Part shown: positions 59,873 through 64,000 of the stretch, in pieces
Numbering within the stretch: the stretch's first letter is position 1
How the letters are laid out: every line of letters begins with the position of its first letter
NCBI GenBank assembly: GCA_022791455.1
Contig: JAAVZC010000007.1
Span: 1 to 64,000, forward strand
DNA: 64,000 nt
From: Eggerthellaceae bacterium
Lineage (GTDB): Bacteria; Actinomycetota; Coriobacteriia; Coriobacteriales; Eggerthellaceae
Reading direction: 5' to 3'
Notes under the pieces: generated by a model
What the model saw: only the letters and a program-made list of their open reading frames with translations
Told to the model about the DNA's origin: nothing
Database searches by the model: none
Program-made: the position numbers and the translations under genes

Positions 59873-61081
59873 ATGGTCCAAATACTCATCAATGACATTT
59901 TGCCCATCTTGGTCATCATGATCTTGGGCTACGTTTGCGGCAAGGTGCAGTTCTTCGACGACGACCAGCGCCAGGGCCTGAACAAGGTCGTACTGAACAT
60001 CGCGCTGCCGGCGGCTCTGTTCGTGTCCATCGTGAAGGCCACCCGCGAGATGCTGGTGTCCGACATCACGCTGACGCTGATTGCCCTGTTCGGCGTGGTG
60101 GGCATGTTCATGCTCAGCTTCTTCCTGTGCAAGCTGATGTTCCACCACAGCACCCAGGAAGCAGCCGTTTGCGCGTTGATCGCCGGCTCGCCGACCATCG
60201 GCTTTCTGGGATTCGCCGTGCTCGACCCCATCTACGGCAACAATGTGGACACCAACCTGGTCATCGCCATTGTGGCCATTGTAGTGAACGCCATCACCAT
60301 CCCCATCGGGTATTACCTGATCAACCTGGGGCAGGCGAAGGATAAGGCGAAGGCGCTAGCCGCTTCTGGCAAGGCCGCTGTGGCCGGTGCCGTGAACGCC
60401 GCCGCTGCCACCGGCGCCAAGGCCGTTGCCGGGGCTGCTGCCGACGCGAAGGCCGCGACCGCCACGACCGACGGGAAGGCCGCCGTGGCCGCCGACGGCA
60501 CCTACGTGGACAAGCACGGCGACACCATCACCTCCAAGGGCGAGGTGGACCTGTCGCAGTCGTCCAACAAGGGGCACAAGAAGCACGAGGGCATCAAGAA
60601 CCCCAATCTGGCCGCTATTGTGAACGCCCTGAAGCAGCCGGTTTGCTGGGCGCCTATCCTGGCCGTGGTGCTGGTCATCATCGGCGTGCAGTTCCCGTCC
60701 GAACTTGACCCCTGCTTCGAGCTGATCGCGAAGGCCAACTCCGGCCTGGCGGTGCTCTCCGCCGGCTTGGCGCTGTCCACCGTGAAGTTCTCGCTGGGCG
60801 TCGAGACCATCTGGAACACCTTCTTCCGCCTGATCTTGACCCCTGCGGTGTTCGTGGTGCTGGGCATCATCTTCGGCATGGCTGGCGATGGCGACAAGCT
60901 GTCGCTGCTGGTCATGGCCGTGGCACTGCCCCCGGCATTCAGCGGCATCATCATTTCCAGCCGCTACAACATCTACGTGCGCGAGGGCGCGAGCTCGGTG
61001 GCGGTGTCCACCGTGGGCTTCGCCGCTACCTGCGTGCTCATTGTGTGGCTGATGCCCATCATCACCCACATGTTCGGCTAG
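59873..61081 (+). CDS. AEC family transporter, candidate oxalate/formate carrier
   Basis: A 402-residue auxin-efflux-carrier-family membrane protein with five N-terminal and five C-terminal helices. The first half has NDILPILVIMILGYVCGK and GSPTIGFLGFAVLDP. The second has ALALSTVKF-like and PPAFSGIIISSRYNIY segments. The halves are joined by a ~95-residue Ala/Lys/Gly-rich cytoplasmic linker, longer than usual. GGAGGG precedes the ATG. It follows oxc in the same orientation (55-bp gap), so transport of oxalate or formate is the simplest inference. AEC members otherwise carry malate, malonate and similar acids. Confidence 0.85.
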   Translation: MVQILINDILPILVIMILGYVCGKVQFFDDDQRQGLNKVVLNIALPAALFVSIVKATREMLVSDITLTLIALFGVVGMFMLSFFLCKLMFHHSTQEAAVCALIAGSPTIGFLGFAVLDPIYGNNVDTNLVIAIVAIVVNAITIPIGYYLINLGQAKDKAKALAASGKAAVAGAVNAAAATGAKAVAGAAADAKAATATTDGKAAVAADGTYVDKHGDTITSKGEVDLSQSSNKGHKKHEGIKNPNLAAIVNALKQPVCWAPILAVVLVIIGVQFPSELDPCFELIAKANSGLAVLSAGLALSTVKFSLGVETIWNTFFRLILTPAVFVVLGIIFGMAGDGDKLSLLVMAVALPPAFSGIIISSRYNIYVREGASSVAVSTVGFAATCVLIVWLMPIITHMFG

Positions 61082-61261
61082 GCCTTAAGCCCCAGCCGCA
61101 ACTCGGCCGACAACCGCTTCGGGCGCCTGCGAGCCCCGGAGCGGTTGCTCCTTAAAAGAGGGCGATCGGATGACCAGTCTTTGGTTCGCTCAAATCCTGC
61201 TGGTTTCCGCCTTTTCCGATCGCCTTCCCTTAAGGAGAAACCGAAGAGAAGGGCACAACTC
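61082..61261. promoter_or_regulatory. Intergenic region with two inverted repeats before nifJ
   Basis: CAACCGCT (61111-61118) pairs with AGCGGTTG (61140-61147), possibly the end of the oxalate transcript. GGCGATCGGA (61161-61170) and TCCGATCGCC (61215-61224) form a perfect 10-bp inverted repeat spaced by 44 bp upstream of the oxidoreductase start. Confidence 0.5.
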
Positions 61262-64000
61262 ATGGCAGAGCTGAAACCTATGGACGGCATGACCGCCGCC
61301 GCGTATGCCGCCTACGCGCTTTCCGAAGCGGCCGTCATCTTCCCCATCACCCCCGCCAGCCGCATGGCCGAGACCGTAGAGGCGTGGTCGGCCGCCGGCA
61401 AGAAGAACCTGATGGGGCAACCTGTGATGGTGAAGGAGATGCAGTCGGAGAAGGGCGTGGCCGGCATGGTGCACGGCTCGCTCGCGGGCGGCGCGCTCAC
61501 CAGCACCTTCACCGCCTCCCAGGGCCTCATGCTGATGATTCCCAACCTGTACAAGATTTCCGGCGAGCTGCTGCCGGGCGTGTTCCACATCACGTCGCGC
61601 TCGCTTTCCGCCCACGCGCTTTCCATCTTCGGCGATCACCAGGACATCATGGCCATCCGGCCCAGCGGCATTTGCATGTTGGCGTCGAACTCGGTGCAGG
61701 AGTGCATGGACCTGTCGCTGGTGGCGCACCTGTCCGCCATTCAGGGGTCGCTTCCCTTCGCTCATTTCTTCGACGGCTTCCGCACCTCCGACGAGATTGC
61801 CACCATCGAGACCATCGACCAGGAAGATATGCGGGCCCTTGTAGACTGGGACGCCGTAGCGCGCTTCAAGGCGGCGGCCATGGATTGCGCGGCGCCGATG
61901 ATGCGCGGCACCGACCAAAACCCCGACATTTACTTCCAGAATCGCGAGGCGGCGAACCGGTTCTACAACGCCATGCCGGGCATCGTGCAGGACAACATGG
62001 ACGCCGTGGCGAAGCTGACCGGGCGCAGCTACCACCTGTTCGATTACGTAGGCGCGCCGGACGCGACTTGCGTGGCGGTGGCCATGGGCAGCGCCTGCGA
62101 CACGCTGGCCGAGGCAGCCGGCTACCTGAACGCCCGCGGCGGCAAGGTGGGCGTGCTGAAGGTGCGGCTGTATAGGCCCTTCGACGCGGTCGCTTGCATG
62201 GCGGCGGTGCCGGAAACGGCGCAGGTGCTGTGCGCGCTCGATCGCACGAAGGAGCCCGGCAGCGCGGGCGAGCCGCTGCTGCAAGACCTGGTGCAGGCGG
62301 TGTTCGACAGCGGTCGGTCGCTGCAGGTGATCGGCGGCCGCTACGGGCTGAGCTCCAAAGAGTTCTCCCCCGCTGACGCCATTGCCGTGTTCGACCACAT
62401 GGCGCGGTTCTGCAAGGGGGCCGCTGGGGCCGCTTCCGCCTCCGTTTCCAACGCCCAGCCGCCGCTGCGCCGCTTCACCGTGGGTATCAACGACGACGTC
62501 ACCCACACCTCCATCCCCGTGGGCCCCGCCGTGAACACGCTGCCCAACAGCCAGTACAAGCAGTGCATCTTCTACGGCTTCGGATCCGACGGCACCGTGG
62601 GGGCCAACAAGCAGGCGGCCAAACTGGTGGGCGATGCCACCGGCGGCTACGTGCAAGAGTATTCCTGGTTCGACGGCAAGAAGTCCGGCGGCCTCACTAT
62701 TTCCTACCAGCGCTTCTCGAACGCCCCCATCCACTCCCCCTACCTGGTGGAAGAGGCAGACTACATCGGCTGCCACAAGGACATCTACCCCCTGCGCGGA
62801 TACCCCATGGTGGAGCACCTGAAAGAGGGCGGCATCTTCGCGCTGAACTGCCCGTGGAGCTCGGTTGAGGCGCTGGACGAGCACCTACCGGCCGCCTTCA
62901 AGCAGGCGCTTGCCGCTAAGCACGCGCGGCTGTTCCAGATTGACGCCAACGGGCTCGCGCAGAAAGTGGGCTTGGGACCGCGCATCAACATGATCATGGA
63001 AACGGTGTTCTTCAAGCTGGCGAACGTGATGGATTTCGACCAAGCGGTTGAGCTGCTGAAAAAGGACGTGGCCACCCTGTATGCCTCGAAGGGCCGGAGG
63101 GTGATCGACGCGAACGTGGCCGCCATCGAGCAGACGGTGCAGCACCTGAAGGAAGTGCACTACCCCGCTAGCTGGGCACACGCTGAAAAGGGCGCCGTTG
63201 CCTCAAACGCTGCGCTCATCGCCAACGCCGACGAGTACGTGCGCAACTACTTCGAGCCCATCAGCACCCTACGCGGCGACGACCTGCCCGTGTCGGCCAT
63301 GAACCCGGCCGGCTTCCAGCCGCTGGGCACCACCGCTTACGAGAAGCGCCGCGTTGCCGTGAACGTTCCCGAATGGGACGTGGACCGCTGCATCCAGTGC
63401 TACCAGTGCGCCACCGTATGCCCCCACGCGGCCATCCGCCCCTTCGTGGCAGACGAGGATGAGCTGACAGGCGCCCCCGCGGGCTTCGCCACCAAACCGG
63501 CCACGCTGCCGGCGCTCAAGGGAAAGCAGCTGCGCATCCAGGTGTTCCCGGAGGATTGCGTGGGCTGCGGCTCGTGTGCCAACAACTGTCCGGCGCCGGG
63601 AAAGGCCCTGGTCATGAAGCCGCTGGGCACCCAGCTGGAAGAGCAGAAAACCAACCTGGACTTCGCCCAGAAGAACATCTCCCCCAAGGATCACCTAGCC
63701 GCCCCCACCACCGTGTCCACCTTGCAGCTGCAGCAGCCGCTGCTTGAGTTCTCCGGCTGCTGCGGCGGCTGCGGCGAGACCCCGCACGTGAAGATGCTCA
63801 CCCAGCTGTTCGGCGAGCGCCTCATCATCGCCAACGCCACCGGCTGCAGTTCCATCTGGGGCGCCTACAGCCCGTCCATGCCCTACTGCCGCCACCACAA
63901 GAGCGGCCATGGGCCGGCCTGGGGAAACTCGCTGTTCGAGGACAACGCGGAGTACGGCTTCGGCATCACCCGCGCCATGGACGTGCGGCGCGAGGCGCTG
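61262..64000 (+). CDS. nifJ: Pyruvate:ferredoxin (flavodoxin) oxidoreductase, partial
   Basis: A single-chain PFOR oxidising pyruvate to acetyl-CoA and CO2 with reduction of ferredoxin. About 913 of an expected ~1170 codons are present; the gene runs off the right edge. Domain I has FPITPASRMAETVEAWSA, and SRSLSAHALSIFGDHQDIMA contains the pyruvate-binding Arg. A two-cluster ferredoxin domain (CIQCYQCATVCPHAA, CVGCGSCANNCPAPGKA) follows. The TPP domain begins (CCGGCGETPHVKMLTQLFG, ATGCSSIWGAYSPSMPY). AGAAGGG precedes the ATG. The Arg supports pyruvate rather than oxalate as substrate. Confidence 0.94.
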   Translation, partial: MAELKPMDGMTAAAYAAYALSEAAVIFPITPASRMAETVEAWSAAGKKNLMGQPVMVKEMQSEKGVAGMVHGSLAGGALTSTFTASQGLMLMIPNLYKISGELLPGVFHITSRSLSAHALSIFGDHQDIMAIRPSGICMLASNSVQECMDLSLVAHLSAIQGSLPFAHFFDGFRTSDEIATIETIDQEDMRALVDWDAVARFKAAAMDCAAPMMRGTDQNPDIYFQNREAANRFYNAMPGIVQDNMDAVAKLTGRSYHLFDYVGAPDATCVAVAMGSACDTLAEAAGYLNARGGKVGVLKVRLYRPFDAVACMAAVPETAQVLCALDRTKEPGSAGEPLLQDLVQAVFDSGRSLQVIGGRYGLSSKEFSPADAIAVFDHMARFCKGAAGAASASVSNAQPPLRRFTVGINDDVTHTSIPVGPAVNTLPNSQYKQCIFYGFGSDGTVGANKQAAKLVGDATGGYVQEYSWFDGKKSGGLTISYQRFSNAPIHSPYLVEEADYIGCHKDIYPLRGYPMVEHLKEGGIFALNCPWSSVEALDEHLPAAFKQALAAKHARLFQIDANGLAQKVGLGPRINMIMETVFFKLANVMDFDQAVELLKKDVATLYASKGRRVIDANVAAIEQTVQHLKEVHYPASWAHAEKGAVASNAALIANADEYVRNYFEPISTLRGDDLPVSAMNPAGFQPLGTTAYEKRRVAVNVPEWDVDRCIQCYQCATVCPHAAIRPFVADEDELTGAPAGFATKPATLPALKGKQLRIQVFPEDCVGCGSCANNCPAPGKALVMKPLGTQLEEQKTNLDFAQKNISPKDHLAAPTTVSTLQLQQPLLEFSGCCGGCGETPHVKMLTQLFGERLIIANATGCSSIWGAYSPSMPYCRHHKSGHGPAWGNSLFEDNAEYGFGITRAMDVRREAL

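Noticed and set aside
61262-64000. Oxidoreductase as oxalate oxidoreductase because of its oxalate neighbours
   Set aside because: The single-chain layout and the conserved pyruvate-binding Arg segment (SLSAHALSIFGDH) fit PFOR; known oxalate oxidoreductase is a separate multi-subunit enzyme.
1-64000. tRNA, rRNA and other standard RNA genes
   Set aside because: I saw no cloverleaf with a T-loop GGTTCGAATCC-like block and 3' acceptor pairing; TTCGA-type matches are parts of the palindromic repeats. A tRNAscan-SE/Infernal run would be decisive.

Overview
The window looks like a chromosomal segment of a high-GC anaerobic actinobacterium of the class Coriobacteriia, probably family Eggerthellaceae. 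I infer this from the repeated Tat-exported molybdopterin oxidoreductase operons of DmsABC type, the single-chain pyruvate:ferredoxin oxidoreductase, rubrerythrin, an Fe-S serine dehydratase and the high-GC codon use. No rRNA or tRNA gene, CRISPR array or replication origin was seen. The genus cannot be fixed by eye.

Layout. 1-2.3 kb: str operon (rpsL-rpsG-fusA, minus strand, fusA running off the left edge) with a visible promoter. 2.3-5.1 kb: M20 peptidase and CBS-type inorganic pyrophosphatase. 5.3-10.1 kb: a visibly lower-GC accessory block holding an ORF6N/PIN/antitoxin cluster and a zinc-ribbon/SPFH/lipoprotein operon, bordered by a palindrome-rich, 42-bp tandem-repeat spacer. 10.6-29.3 kb: mostly housekeeping genes: serine dehydratase; chorismate mutase, DAHP synthase and pcrA; an HdeD-like protein; uppP; tatD; meso-DAP dehydrogenase; a two-component system; CapA; ThrH; and a Trm9-like methyltransferase divergent from Elp3. 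29.5-33.2 kb: a hybrid histidine kinase and an uncharacterised radical SAM protein.

33.4-50.8 kb is the respiratory accessory region and the most interesting part. It holds two DmsABC-like operons (catalytic Mo-bisPGD subunit, four-cluster ferredoxin, NrfD-type anchor). Alongside them are two copies of a three-gene module: a second type of NrfD-like membrane protein, a short GntR regulator and a stomatin/band-7 (SPFH) protein. The dmsC paralogues are nearly identical while the dmsA paralogues are strongly divergent. Both dmsA genes have a long leader with matching, covarying secondary structure, probably a structured regulatory RNA. The upstream regions of dmsA1 and NrfD-1 carry arrays of a TGTCATA heptamer. 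Small toxin-antitoxin-like pairs (PIN/Phd and DUF2442/DUF4160) and a Pit transporter lie between the cassettes.

50.9-56.4 kb: hairpin repeats, a frameshifted small membrane protein, ettA, ackA, a hotdog thioesterase, dtd and rubrerythrin. 56.7-64 kb: an oxalate catabolism cluster, frc-oxc-AEC transporter, followed by a nifJ-type pyruvate:ferredoxin oxidoreductase cut by the right edge. Oxalate would be taken up, converted via oxalyl-CoA to formyl-CoA and CO2, and released as formate, a plausible electron donor for the molybdoenzyme respiratory chains.

Two related palindromic intergenic repeat families (A: GTCATCCTGAGCG...; B: GTCATCTCGACCG...) occur about every 4-5 kb, almost always at gene ends, and in two cases supply the stop codon of the adjacent gene.
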